From contig NZ_CP080413.1 in assembly GCF_019457475.1 (NCBI RefSeq), forward strand, positions 1,612,001 to 1,676,000: DNA of 64,000 bases, given 5' to 3'. A program made the translations under genes and the position numbers. Source of the DNA: Shewanella acanthi. Lineage in GTDB: Bacteria; Pseudomonadota; Gammaproteobacteria; Enterobacterales; Shewanellaceae. Shown here one piece after another: positions 9,797-18,711 of this stretch (positions are counted from its first letter, which is position 1; each line of letters begins with the position of its first letter). Below the pieces are notes generated by a model, which did not search any database, was not told where the DNA came from, and worked only from the letters and a program-made list of their open reading frames with translations.

Positions 9797-10699
9797 TTAA
9801 GTGTGTTTTTGTGTCGATGGGAATTCCACTAATTGTTGCCACAGCGCTTCGGCAACGGGACCAAGGGGAGAGTGGGGATTACGCATTACATAGTAGTTCA
9901 GTCGGATTTGGTTTTGGCGCTCGCGTAGTTCTAATGCCTTCAAATGCCCCTGTGATAGGCTATCTTCGATCATGTAGCGGGGTAATTTTCCCCAGCCCAT
10001 ACCGCTTTGAATAAGCATTTTTTTAGTATAAAAGTCATTGACGTACCATTTTCGTTGGCCATCCTGTACTCCGAACTCAATATTGGCGGTGCCAGCGCCC
10101 GTATCTTGAATCACGATTTGGTATTCGTTGACGAGTTCTCTTGCATCCGAAAGATCGGGGTGGCGTTCAAGCAAACGCGGGGCAGCGACATCCAATAAGT
10201 TGCCTGAAAATAGATAAGCCGATTCAACATGGCTTGCGCGTATCGGTTCGATTCCGCCGGCGGAGATGGCGATATCGGCTTTATCTGTCTGTAGGGATTC
10301 GAGCGCACCGGTTAAAAACTCCTGCTTGAGAATGATTTGGGTATAGGGGAATTCGTTTTGGGTACGCTCAAGAATGGGCAAGATGCGGGCAAGGTTAAAG
10401 GATGCTTCAAAGGCGAGGGTAACACTGGCTTCATTGCCCCGAGCTAAGTGTTTGGCGACTTGGCGCATTTCCTGGGCTTCGTTGAGTACTCGTTTGGCGT
10501 ATTGCAGGAGTTTGTGGCCAGGCTCAGTCAATACTAGCCGATAACCTTGCCTGTCAAAGAGCACGATATCGAGTTGGCTTTCTAGCTGCTTAATTCCTTG
10601 GCTGATCGCGGGCTGAGTCTTATGCAACTTATCGCTTGCTGCCTTAAGTGAACCCGAAAGGGCAACGGATTTAAACATTTGCAACTGATCTAAGGTCAC
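9797..10699 (-). CDS. LysR-family transcriptional regulator
   Basis: A 300-residue LysR protein with an N-terminal helix-turn-helix (residues about 1-60: GSLKAASDKLHKTQPAISQ, then LESQLDIVLFDR) and a periplasmic-binding-like effector domain. It is divergent from a DoxX-like protein and a LigB-type dioxygenase gene, with 194 bases between starts. The LysR / DoxX / dioxygenase grouping suggests that it controls those two genes, probably in response to an aromatic or quinone-like compound; this is inference. The start at 10699 is the only good one. Confidence 0.85.
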   Translation of the reverse strand: MTLDQLQMFKSVALSGSLKAASDKLHKTQPAISQGIKQLESQLDIVLFDRQGYRLVLTEPGHKLLQYAKRVLNEAQEMRQVAKHLARGNEASVTLAFEASFNLARILPILERTQNEFPYTQIILKQEFLTGALESLQTDKADIAISAGGIEPIRASHVESAYLFSGNLLDVAAPRLLERHPDLSDARELVNEYQIVIQDTGAGTANIEFGVQDGQRKWYVNDFYTKKMLIQSGMGWGKLPRYMIEDSLSQGHLKALELRERQNQIRLNYYVMRNPHSPLGPVAEALWQQLVEFPSTQKHT

Positions 10700-10737
10700 T
10701 TACCTTCTCTCCTATCCTTCATCGATGATTCACTACT

Positions 10738-10766
10738 CAACATATAAATTTTTAGTTTATGAGTTG
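10738..10766. promoter_or_regulatory. Candidate LysR operator in divergent promoter region
   Basis: An imperfect inverted repeat bounded by CAAC and GTTG with ATAAA/TTTAT inside, in the 194 bases between the LysR gene and the DoxX-like gene. Size and position suit a LysR-type site that controls both directions. Confidence 0.35.
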
Positions 10767-10893
10767 TTAGATATTATTCGATATTAATTTAACTTTAGTC
10801 GGTGGATAATCTTGACTCGCCAGGGTGATAGTCATCATAAGATGCTACTGGGCATGTGAAATTTTAATGAGTCAAAAGTATGTGGAGGCGGTT

Positions 10894-11373
10894 ATGGCGG
10901 CGTTTAATCCTTGTTTTACAAAAATCAAAGATGGGCAAGGTTTGTCTACAAAGGATCCGCAACAACTGTACCTTTGCGCCCACACCCTAAATCGCGCGGC
11001 AGCTGTTATAACGCTTGCCATCAGCATCGTATTTTTTATTTCAGGAATGGGTAAATTGCTGAGTCTGCCGTTTTTCCACGTGCCTTTTACCCTAATGAAT
11101 TTGCCGACGGGTTTTGGCTATGTCGTGGGGCTCGTTGAAGTGGTTGCCGCATTCGGACTTGGATTTAGGGATTATCGAGTGGTGTCGGCTAGTGCGCTGT
11201 TAGCCATCATGATGGGTGCACTTTATTACCACTTTAGTTATGAAACCGCATTTCAGGCCGTTCCAGCACTCACCCTTTCGGCGGTGTTATTTTTGATCAT
11301 TAAGTTAGATGAAACCGTCGATAAAATGGTGCGGTTTCAACAGCAGTTATTACAATCAGCCCTAGGTTCTTAG
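10894..11373 (+). CDS. DoxX-like membrane protein
   Basis: A 159-residue inner-membrane protein with about four hydrophobic segments, beginning AAAVITLAISIVFFISGMGKL. The F/ISGxGKL segment in the first helix and the overall size suit the DoxX/DUF417-like group. The ATG at 10894 is preferred because GGAGG lies five bases before it; upstream in-frame starts lack a site. It precedes the extradiol dioxygenase gene by 95 bases on the same strand. DoxX-family proteins often accompany oxidoreductase genes, but the biochemical role here is unknown. Confidence 0.65.
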   Translation: MAAFNPCFTKIKDGQGLSTKDPQQLYLCAHTLNRAAAVITLAISIVFFISGMGKLLSLPFFHVPFTLMNLPTGFGYVVGLVEVVAAFGLGFRDYRVVSASALLAIMMGALYYHFSYETAFQAVPALTLSAVLFLIIKLDETVDKMVRFQQQLLQSALGS

Positions 11374-11468
11374 ATGATGGCACTGATCATGTAAAGCACT
11401 GATCGCATCTCAATGCTGCTCAGTATGATGTTTACCCACAATAACGATAAAGCCTTAGGTGATATGTG

Positions 11469-12284
11469 ATGTCAGCTACCGATAACAATTTAATGCCAGT
11501 GCTGTTTGTACCCCATGGCGGCGGGCCTTTACCCCTGCTCAATGATGCAAACCATGATGAGCTACGGGCATTTTTAACTGAAATGCCAGAGGTTTTGCCT
11601 ACACCTAAGGCGATTGTGCTTATTACCGCCCATTGGGAGGAGGCCGAATTTACTGTCTCTTCTAATCCTGCGCCTGGAATGATTTACGATTATTACGGAT
11701 TTCCGCCCGAGTCTTACACGCTGACCTATCCAGCTCAAGGTGATCCAGCATTAGCCACGACAATCGCCGAGTTAGTGGCAGCAAAGGGCATCGCGGTTAA
11801 GTTGGACAATGAGCGAGGCTTTGACCATGGCACCTTTGTGCCTTTGAAACTCATGTATCCCGAGGCTAGTATTCCCGTTGTGCAAGTGTCGCTGGTACAG
11901 GGATTAGATCCTAAAACCCATATCGCCATTGGCGAGGCGCTATCGCCACTTCGTGAGCAGGGCGTATTAATCGTGGGTTCGGGAATGTCTTTTCACAATA
12001 TGCGGGGGTTTTTCTCGGGCGACAGTGCCGTGATTAGCCGCAGCCGTGCATTTGATAAATGGCTAACGGACAGCTTAATGGCTGACTCTGCGGCAATGAC
12101 GCCAGCATTAAAGTTGAATGACTGGTCAAGGGCTCCAGAGGGGCGATACTGCCATCCAAGGGAAGAACATTTATTACCCCTGCTGGTGTGTTTTGGTGCA
12201 GCCCATGCGGGAAGCTCGAAAGTGCAGCATGTATTTAATGGCACGCTGTTTAATGCATGGATTTCTGGTTACCTGTGGCAATAA
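11469..12284 (+). CDS. LigB-type extradiol dioxygenase, YgiD-like (4,5-DOPA dioxygenase family)
   Basis: A 271-residue class III extradiol dioxygenase subunit with the metal-binding histidine motifs expected of YgiD: FVPHGGGPLPLL near the N-terminus, ITAHWEEAEF near residue 55 and FDHGTFVPLK near residue 120. The family cleaves catechol-type rings; E. coli YgiD acts on DOPA. The natural substrate here is unknown. The start is ATG at 11469 with AGGTGA six bases upstream; GTG at 11466 is possible. It is probably co-transcribed with the DoxX-like gene and controlled by the divergent LysR. Confidence 0.85.
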   Translation: MSATDNNLMPVLFVPHGGGPLPLLNDANHDELRAFLTEMPEVLPTPKAIVLITAHWEEAEFTVSSNPAPGMIYDYYGFPPESYTLTYPAQGDPALATTIAELVAAKGIAVKLDNERGFDHGTFVPLKLMYPEASIPVVQVSLVQGLDPKTHIAIGEALSPLREQGVLIVGSGMSFHNMRGFFSGDSAVISRSRAFDKWLTDSLMADSAAMTPALKLNDWSRAPEGRYCHPREEHLLPLLVCFGAAHAGSSKVQHVFNGTLFNAWISGYLWQ

Positions 12285-12344
12285 TCCTTGCTTCTTTTAG
12301 TCACGGGCGATGATGTGACAACGCAAAATGTGATGAGGCAAAAG

Positions 12345-12380
12345 AAAAGGTTCGTTCCAGTGAGTGGAGCGAACCTTTTT
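12345..12380. terminator. Hairpin between dioxygenase gene and menA
   Basis: AAAAGGTTCG and CGAACCTTTT arms flank fifteen bases, with A-rich and T-rich sides that would serve both converging transcripts. Confidence 0.75.
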
Positions 12381-12419
12381 TATGGATGTGTGTATCTAAT
12401 TTCGTATCGATGTGCGTGC

Positions 12420-13295
12420 TTAGGCGCTAAACACGAGTCCCACACTAAACAGGGCACTGAAAATCATCGTCAGTTTGGCGGTGCGCCCAAGGAGTGGGTT
12501 TAAGGCTTCGCCTGACTCCGCATAGAAATCGGCACTGAGTTTACGGGCGATAAGCAGCGACAGCCCCGCAAGCAGCACCGGAAGGCCCGGAAGAATGCCC
12601 AACAAAAATCCCGCAATCACTAATCCAAATGGCAGATAAATAAGAGCTTGATAGAGCACTTTAGCCTGCGCTTCACCGATGCGAACCGCCAGCGTATTTT
12701 TACCCGCTTGGGTATCAGTTTGGATATCGCGGGTGTTATTCACCAGCATGATAGCCGCATTAAATAGACCGATTGCGCAGCCCAATAGCCAAGCATCGAG
12801 TGTGGTTGCACCCGCTTGAAGATAGTAGCTGCCCACCACAGCAACGAGCCCAAAAAACACAAAGGCGGCCACTTCACCTAAACCGTGGGAGGCCAGTGGG
12901 TAGGGGCCTCCGCTGTACCCCAGGGCGCCAAGCATGGCTGCAGCCGCCAAAATGGCAATTGGCCAGCCACCGTGCAAAATCAAGTAAGAACCGACCGCAA
13001 GTGCTAAGAGTAGGCAAAGGGTCATGGCATTTCGCACCTTATGAGGCGGTATCATGCCACTTTGGGTGACTCGCACCGGCCCTATGCGTGCTTCGGTATC
13101 GATACCGTTTTTAAAATCAAAGTAATCGTTGGCAAGATTGACAGCAATTTGCAGTAAAACTGCGCACAACATTGAGGTCACTGCGACTAACCAACTAAAA
13201 CTGTTAAGTTGGAGCGCAAGAATATTACCAATAAGCAGCGGGCCAATGGCTGCGGGTAAAGTGCGGGGTCTAATGGCTAAAATCCAGGGATTCAT
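12420..13295 (-). CDS. menA: 1,4-dihydroxy-2-naphthoate polyprenyltransferase
   Basis: Inner-membrane UbiA-family enzyme that joins the isoprenoid tail to dihydroxynaphthoate, giving demethylmenaquinone. At 291 residues it has the usual length with eight or nine hydrophobic segments. The two aspartate-rich motifs are seen: NDYFDFKNGID near residues 56-66 and NNTRDIQTDTQAGKNTLA near residue 187. The EARIGPVRVTQSG segment after the first motif is typical of MenA rather than UbiA. In Shewanella menaquinone carries electrons to anaerobic reductases. The gene stands alone, divergent from an SDR gene. Confidence 0.92.
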   Translation of the reverse strand: MNPWILAIRPRTLPAAIGPLLIGNILALQLNSFSWLVAVTSMLCAVLLQIAVNLANDYFDFKNGIDTEARIGPVRVTQSGMIPPHKVRNAMTLCLLLALAVGSYLILHGGWPIAILAAAAMLGALGYSGGPYPLASHGLGEVAAFVFFGLVAVVGSYYLQAGATTLDAWLLGCAIGLFNAAIMLVNNTRDIQTDTQAGKNTLAVRIGEAQAKVLYQALIYLPFGLVIAGFLLGILPGLPVLLAGLSLLIARKLSADFYAESGEALNPLLGRTAKLTMIFSALFSVGLVFSA

Positions 13296-13702
13296 GGTGT
13301 CCTGTCGTTATCTGGGGAAGAAATCATCCTTTAAGCGGCTTGTTAGCATAACAAGATTTTGCATGAAAGTGAGCACTCTCTAATAAACGCATGTAGTAGA
13401 GTTTGAAATGACGCACAATTGTCAGGGACTTAGGGCGAAATTTTGTCGCCAAGGTCAAAGAAAATCTCCCTTGCCTGTGTTTTTATAGTTTAAATTCCAT
13501 CCAAAAAATGGCGAGGAAAAGCACGCGGTTACCGCAGTAGGCTAAATCCATAATGTTATCCCTATTCAATTGAGGGTAATGAGGCAGATAGCTGGCTTCA
13601 TCGCTACTGCGATTTCTAACAAGTGCGCAATTCACCTTCGTTTATTCGCTAAATCATTAAACGCTGGGTTTACTCGTTGCATCATCAAAAGGATTGATAG
13701 AG
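13296..13702. other. menA / SDR divergent intergenic region
   Basis: About 400 bases between two divergent starts. Besides the inverted repeat near menA, an imperfect palindrome around TCAATTGA lies at 13556-13579. No gene or RNA family was recognised. Confidence 0.4.
13339..13355. promoter_or_regulatory. Perfect inverted repeat upstream of menA
   Basis: CTTGTTA and TAACAAG arms around three bases, 44 bases upstream of the menA start. The place suits an operator; no known motif was matched. Confidence 0.35.
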
Positions 13703-14671
13703 ATGCGTTTCGATAATCAAGTCGCCTTAATCACTGGCGCTGGCGCTGGCATTGGGCGGGCCTATGCTATCATGCTGGCTGAGCGAGGAGCCAAACTCGT
13801 GCTTATCGATCAGCCCAAGATTGCTAGTAATGCTAACGCTAGTGTCACTCATGCTTGTGCAGTCACTATGCCTTATGGTGAAAAATGGCATGGGACCAAT
13901 AATGAGTTACAGCAAACCTATGACACCTTAGTCAAATTGGGGGCTCAGTGCCGTTACTATGAGCTCGATGTGAGTCGAAATGATGACATAGATTGCATGC
14001 TTAATGACGTGTTCAAATATTGGCAGCGCGTTGATATCCTGATCAATAACGCTGGGGTGTATGGCGCACGTGCCTTCGAGCATATCAGCGACGCCGATTG
14101 GCAGCGTCAGTTCGATGTCGATGTCTTTGGCAGCTTTTACCTGACTCAAGCACTTTGGCCTGTGATGAAGTTACATGGCTACGGTCGTATTTTGATGACA
14201 ACGGCGGTATCGGCGCTCTTTGGTGATTTGCATCAGGTTAAGTTAAGCGCGGCGAAAATGGCTCTGGTGGGTATGGTTAACAGTCTTGCTATGGAGGGAG
14301 AGTCCGCCAATATTCATGTGAATAGTTTATGCCCTGAGGCACTGACGGCGATGACGCGGGATCACCTTGCACCTGCGATTCAGCCGCTGTTTTCCTTCGA
14401 GACCCTGTGCGCCACAGCTGCTTTCTTAGTGAGTGAGGCCGCGCCCAATGGTCAGCATCTCTTGGCGGGGGCGGGCAGTGTGAGTCATGGCATGTTCACT
14501 GAGTTTCAGCCTATTTATTTTTCTGAGGGGCAATGCACGCCGGATAAGCTTGGCAAACTTTGGTCACAGCTCTACCGCGCTTTTCCTATCAACTTATATC
14601 AGAGCGGAGAAGATAAGGTGCTCGCTTGGGCAAAACAGAGTGCACATGAACACCATATTAAAATTAAATAA
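13703..14671 (+). CDS. Short-chain dehydrogenase-like protein lacking the catalytic Ser and Tyr
   Basis: A 322-residue SDR fold protein related to the hydroxyacyl-CoA dehydrogenase half of multifunctional enzymes. The nucleotide-binding TGAGAGIGRA (about residues 11-20) and NNAG are intact. The usual YxxxK site reads LSAAK: leucine at residue 181 (codon TTA at 14243-14245) and lysine at 185. The residue 13 before, normally Ser, aligns with Ala168, although Ser170 is close. The region after the first dinucleotide-binding turn is longer than usual. The ATG at 13703 has AAAAGGA nine bases before it. tesB follows after 123 bases, so acyl-CoA metabolism is a fair guess, but normal SDR catalysis is doubtful. 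Confidence 0.8.
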   Translation: MRFDNQVALITGAGAGIGRAYAIMLAERGAKLVLIDQPKIASNANASVTHACAVTMPYGEKWHGTNNELQQTYDTLVKLGAQCRYYELDVSRNDDIDCMLNDVFKYWQRVDILINNAGVYGARAFEHISDADWQRQFDVDVFGSFYLTQALWPVMKLHGYGRILMTTAVSALFGDLHQVKLSAAKMALVGMVNSLAMEGESANIHVNSLCPEALTAMTRDHLAPAIQPLFSFETLCATAAFLVSEAAPNGQHLLAGAGSVSHGMFTEFQPIYFSEGQCTPDKLGKLWSQLYRAFPINLYQSGEDKVLAWAKQSAHEHHIKIK

Positions 14672-14794
14672 GTGCAATAGCGCTCGCGAATGACTTGTTC
14701 CACTTTGGAATAAACAATCTTGTGGCACTACTGGTCAGCCCTAGTCGAACTGAGTTACCCTTTAGCTTCAATGACTAATTTACAGTAGGACACT

Positions 14795-15661
14795 ATGAGT
14801 CAGGTATTGGACGATCTCTTATCATTACTTTCCCTCGAACAGATTGAAAACGGTCTTTTCCGCGGTCAGAGTCAGGATTTAGGATTCGGTCACGTGTTTG
14901 GTGGCCAAGTGATGGGACAAGCCTTAAGTGCGGCAAAACAAACCGTTGCCGCTGACCGTCAGGTACATTCTCTGCATTCTTATTTTTTGCGTGCCGGCGA
15001 TGAAAAGTTGCCAATCGTCTACGAAGTCGAAAATATGCGCGATGGCGGCAGTTTTAGTGCCAGACGGGTCCGTGCGATTCAAAAAGGGCGCCCCATTTTT
15101 TATATGACCTGTTCATTCCAAGCCCCAGAGCAGGGTTTTGAGCATCAAGCTGTGATGCCAGAAGTGCCAGGCCCGGAGGGGCTACTCAATCAAAACGAGC
15201 TGGCATTGACTCTTCGCGATAAAGTGCCAGCACGCATTCTTGAGAAGTTTATGGCCGATGCGCCAATTGAGATGCGCCTTGTTAATCCGCTGCATCCCTT
15301 CGCGCCGAAGGAAAAAGAACCCTACCGCTATGTGTGGCTGCGTGCTAATGGCACTATGCCAACCGATGCCCATATCCATGAATATCTACTTGCCTATGCC
15401 TCGGACTTTAATTTTTTGGTGACCTCAGCCCAGCCCCATGGCGTGTCGTTTTTAACGCCGGGTATGCGTATGGCGACTATTGATCATGCAATGTGGTTCC
15501 ACCGACCGATTAATATGGGCGAGTGGCTGCTCTATAGCATTGATAGCCCTAATGCTAGTGGTGGCCGCGGGTTTGTGCGAGGACAATTTTTTAATCAGCA
15601 GGGGCAATTAGTGGCATCGACGACCCAAGAAGGGCTGATCCGTATGGTAAAAGGTAATTAA
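14795..15661 (+). CDS. tesB: Acyl-CoA thioesterase II
   Basis: Double hotdog enzyme that hydrolyses acyl-CoA to free fatty acid and CoA. At 288 residues it equals the E. coli TesB length. [23 protein letters not shown] is the conserved N-terminal hotdog helix region, while the second hotdog carries the catalytic Asp in [13 protein letters not shown] (about residue 230) and the Gln of TTQEGLIR near the C-terminus. The start at 14795 has a GTAGGA site. The lipoprotein gene that follows begins two bases after its stop, and the same two families neighbour each other in E. coli (tesB/ybaY). Confidence 0.95.
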   Translation: MSQVLDDLLSLLSLEQIENGLFRGQSQDLGFGHVFGGQVMGQALSAAKQTVAADRQVHSLHSYFLRAGDEKLPIVYEVENMRDGGSFSARRVRAIQKGRPIFYMTCSFQAPEQGFEHQAVMPEVPGPEGLLNQNELALTLRDKVPARILEKFMADAPIEMRLVNPLHPFAPKEKEPYRYVWLRANGTMPTDAHIHEYLLAYASDFNFLVTSAQPHGVSFLTPGMRMATIDHAMWFHRPINMGEWLLYSIDSPNASGGRGFVRGQFFNQQGQLVASTTQEGLIRMVKGN

Positions 15662-15662
15662 T

Positions 15663-16067
15663 ATGTTCATGAAAATTAGGTTATTTTTTTTGTTATCACT
15701 GATGACATTGGGGTTGAGCGCTTGTGTCACCGTCGAACCTGAACAACCTGTAGTGGTCAATGGTGCTGCAGGCTATTTAGAAAAGGTTTTGTTGCCACAG
15801 GGGAGTGAGATCACTATTGCAATCATTGATTTAAATACCCCTGGCGTGATTGTCGCTCAAAAGAGTTTTCAAATCGCGCGCGCTCCTGTGCCATTTAAAT
15901 TTTTCCTGCCAGCTCAATCCATCGATAAGCGCATTAATTATGGCGTGGTTGCGATGATTAAATACCAGGATAGAGTGATTTTCCAAACCTATGACCGTTT
16001 CCCGGTGATCAATAACGGCAAATTCACCACCGAAGTGTTGATGAAAGCGGTAATGATCACTCCTTGA
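15663..16067 (+). CDS. YbaY/YscW-family lipoprotein
   Basis: A 134-residue lipoprotein with a signal peptide ending in LSAC (lipobox, cysteine near residue 21) followed by a beta-sandwich typical of the YbaY/YscW family: the LPQGSEITIAIIDLNTPGVIVAQKSF and PVPFKFFLP segments. YscW acts as an outer-membrane pilotin, but YbaY relatives occur without secretion systems and their role is unclear. It probably uses the tesB message, starting two bases after that stop. The start could also be the ATG six bases on. Confidence 0.75.
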   Translation: MFMKIRLFFLLSLMTLGLSACVTVEPEQPVVVNGAAGYLEKVLLPQGSEITIAIIDLNTPGVIVAQKSFQIARAPVPFKFFLPAQSIDKRINYGVVAMIKYQDRVIFQTYDRFPVINNGKFTTEVLMKAVMITP

Positions 16068-16077
16068 GTAAACTTCG

Positions 16078-16103
16078 GCCCTTTCGATGTTTGTCGAAAG
16101 GGC
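16078..16103. terminator. Hairpin between lipoprotein gene and LysR gene
   Basis: GCCCTTTCGA and TCGAAAGGGC arms around six bases, between two converging genes. There is no strong T-run, so termination is probable but not certain. Confidence 0.55.
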
Positions 16104-16131
16104 GATTTAAAGGCGATAGATGGCCATTTAC

Positions 16132-17013
16132 TTAGCGATTTTTAATTAAAAACTCCACAAAGGCGCGGTCAGCCTGACTCACGGGGCGCTCTTTTTTCCA
16201 AGCAATATGCAGGTTTAAAAATACCGGCGGGTCGAAGGGTTTAGCGAGAATGTCATCCTTTTGGCTAATCGCCATTTCTAAGACCGTAGTGATGCCATAT
16301 CCTTGGGACACAATCTGTTTTATCAAGTTAATCAGATTTGTTTCAAAGCCAATATTCGGCTTAATGCCAAGCTCCTTCGCCTGTGACAAAATCCATTCAC
16401 GGTGAAAATAGCCCGTCTTGAACATCACTAATTCGTGGTTGAAAAAGTCTGTAAGGGTTACCGAAGGCTGGTCTGCCAAGGGATGCTCTGTTCCCATGGC
16501 AATCACGACTTGTTCGCGGATAAGTAGCTGACTATCAAAATCATTTTGTAGGTCCTGCGCCGTGATAATGGCGATATCCACTTCTTCCTGTTGCAACATC
16601 CGCAGCGCATCCCGTGTACCGCCCTCAAATAGCGACAGTTTTAATTCGGGATAGTGGTGGCGAAAGGCCATCAAGCGTGAGGGTAAGTAGAATGAACCTA
16701 ACATGCCTGGCACGGCAATGCGCACTTCGCCGGAGGTGAGGTTAGCCATGGCGCGAATTTGCGCCTCGGCTTGTTTGATTTGTTTTAGGATTTGCATTGC
16801 GTGTTGGTGCAGTACTAGGCCTTCGGCAGTCAGCGCAAGTAATTTATCGTTTTTATTACTGGTGCGATTAATAAGCGTTACTCCTAAAGCCTGTTCGAGC
16901 CTTTTGATACTTTGGCTTAGGGCAGGTTGTGCCATATTGAGCTTTTTGGCCGCAGCAGTAAAACTGCCCGTGTTGGCAAGCGCGTCTAAGTGCTTGAGTT
17001 GGCGAATATCCAT
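16132..17013 (-). CDS. LysR-family transcriptional regulator (neighbour of MFS gene)
   Basis: A 293-residue LysR protein: helix-turn-helix at residues 1-60 (TGSFTAAAKKLNMAQPALSQSIKRLEQALGV) and an effector-binding C-terminal domain. It is divergent from an MFS transporter gene with about 90 bases between, and the interval holds a symmetrical element, so it very likely controls that transporter. The effector is unknown. Confidence 0.88.
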   Translation of the reverse strand: MDIRQLKHLDALANTGSFTAAAKKLNMAQPALSQSIKRLEQALGVTLINRTSNKNDKLLALTAEGLVLHQHAMQILKQIKQAEAQIRAMANLTSGEVRIAVPGMLGSFYLPSRLMAFRHHYPELKLSLFEGGTRDALRMLQQEEVDIAIITAQDLQNDFDSQLLIREQVVIAMGTEHPLADQPSVTLTDFFNHELVMFKTGYFHREWILSQAKELGIKPNIGFETNLINLIKQIVSQGYGITTVLEMAISQKDDILAKPFDPPVFLNLHIAWKKERPVSQADRAFVEFLIKNR

Positions 17014-17062
17014 GGCTGTGACCCATACTCTGATATCAACGAATTAGCTGTATAACAAAAAT

Positions 17063-17093
17063 CAATAATATCGATATAAATTATCTATTATTG
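17063..17093. promoter_or_regulatory. Candidate LysR operator between LysR and MFS genes
   Basis: CAATAAT and ATTATTG form arms around 17 bases, with a perfect ATATCGATAT inside at 17068-17077 and an outer ATAACAA/TTGTTAT pair at 17052-17058 and 17091-17097. Its place between divergent starts suits a LysR-type operator. Confidence 0.45.
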
Positions 17094-17100
17094 TTATGTT

Positions 17101-18396
17101 ATGCCCGGTGCTAACCTTTGTCTATCCAGTGATTGCCACGTTTTAGAGGCGAATGTGCAAGCCGTGTTAGATACCATTATTGATACTAAGCAAAGAGATA
17201 GCAGATTAACTTGGGCCCTGTGTGTGGCGTCGGTGGTGGTGTATATGAATCTGTATCTGATGCAGGGTATGTTGCCGCTGATCGCGGAATATTTTTCTGT
17301 AACAGGCTCGAAAGCGACGCTTATCCTTTCGGCAACCAGTTTTTCCTTGGCGTTTTCGCTACTGATTTACGCCATCGTTTCTGACCGAATCGGCCGCCAT
17401 ACACCGATTGTCGTTAGCCTGTGGCTGTTAGCCTTGTCTAACCTACTTTTGATTTGGGTGGGGGATTTTACCGCGCTGCTGGCGGTACGGTTACTGCAGG
17501 GCGTGTTGCTCGCAGCGGTGCCTGCCATTGCCATGGCCTATTTTAAGGAGCAGTTATCGCCGAGCATTTTGCTTAAGGCGGCGGGTATCTACATTATGGC
17601 CAACAGCATTGGTGGCATTATCGGTCGGCTGTTTGGCGGTTTGATGTCCCAGTATCTGACATGGCAGGAGTCCATGTGGCTAATGTTTTTAGTCACCCTT
17701 GCAGGCGTTGCACTGAGTCACTATTTATTGCCTTCGGGGGCGGTAAAGGCCTTTAGCCGTGAAACGACCGCTGTGTCTAAACGTTCGCGTTTACTGCAGG
17801 ATTTTTATGGTTTTAGTCATCATCTTACCGATCCGCAAATGCGCTTAGCCTACGCCATCGGCGGCATCACCTTTATGATGATGGTGAATCAATTTAGCTT
17901 TATCCAGCTGCATTTGATGGCCGAGCCCTATAGCTGGACACGTTTTCAGGCGACCTTGATCTTCTTGTGTTATTCCAGCGGCACTGTGGCCTCCTACTTT
18001 ACCGCCAAATGGTTGGCTCGTTTTGGCCAACATAAGCTGTATCAATGGTCTTGGTGCTTAATGTTATGCGGCAGTTTGTTAACCCTACTCGATACCACAC
18101 TGGCGATTAGCATCGGCTTTTTGATGACGGCCTGCGGTTTCTTCTTGACCCATAGCTGCTGCAACTCCTTCGTTGCCATGCGCGCCAGCCGTGACCGCGC
18201 TAAGGCAACGGCACTTTACCTCTGCTGTTATTACCTAGGCGCTGCCCTTGGTGGCCCTTATTTGATGCTATTTTGGCATGAGGCGGAATGGCCGGGGGTC
18301 GTGGTTGGTTCAATCAGTCTGCTGGCAGTTATTGCCTTGGCTATTATTCGCTTAAGGTACCATCAGATGCAGATGAAAACCGTAGTGGTACCTTAG
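17101..18396 (+). CDS. MFS transporter (YnfM-like drug or metabolite exporter)
   Basis: A 12-helix major facilitator of about 431 residues. The loop 2-3 signature SDRIGRHTPIVVS and a first helix with LYLMQGMLPLIAEYF are visible, giving it the look of the YnfM / arabinose-efflux type of permease. The substrate is unknown. The start is uncertain: the ATG at 17101 has no clear ribosome site, while a GTG at 17155 follows GAGGCGAAT. Either leaves the first helix intact. Regulation by the divergent LysR is likely. Confidence 0.85.
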   Translation: MPGANLCLSSDCHVLEANVQAVLDTIIDTKQRDSRLTWALCVASVVVYMNLYLMQGMLPLIAEYFSVTGSKATLILSATSFSLAFSLLIYAIVSDRIGRHTPIVVSLWLLALSNLLLIWVGDFTALLAVRLLQGVLLAAVPAIAMAYFKEQLSPSILLKAAGIYIMANSIGGIIGRLFGGLMSQYLTWQESMWLMFLVTLAGVALSHYLLPSGAVKAFSRETTAVSKRSRLLQDFYGFSHHLTDPQMRLAYAIGGITFMMMVNQFSFIQLHLMAEPYSWTRFQATLIFLCYSSGTVASYFTAKWLARFGQHKLYQWSWCLMLCGSLLTLLDTTLAISIGFLMTACGFFLTHSCCNSFVAMRASRDRAKATALYLCCYYLGAALGGPYLMLFWHEAEWPGVVVGSISLLAVIALAIIRLRYHQMQMKTVVVP

Positions 18397-18711
18397 GAAT
18401 TGAATTTGCGTCGAGTTAGGAGTGAGAGCCAACCAGTGTGTTGGCTTTTTCATGTTACTTCAACCCCGCCAAGCTAGGGCGATAGAATTGCAATGCCTGA
18501 CGAATATCGTTAAATCAAGAAAGCTGGCTGTTCTAGGCAATATTTAATCGAAACGCTTATCGACTTTTAATTTGAGGATATGGTTTTAAATGGGCTAAGC
18601 CTATTGATAGCTTACAAGCATCATTATCCTGCCCATACTGACATGGTGTAATGGGGCTTGTCTCTGTACTGGAAAGGAAAGTTAGATGTTTTAATGACAA
18701 TTGGGGGAAAG
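18397..18711. other. MFS-hydrolase intergenic region
   Basis: About 315 bases containing the MFS terminator at its left end. Nothing else was recognised: no convincing promoter, repeat or frame. Confidence 0.4.
18427..18451 (+). terminator. Rho-independent terminator of MFS gene
   Basis: AGCCAAC and GTTGGCT arms around six bases, followed by a T-run, 30 bases after the stop. Confidence 0.85.
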
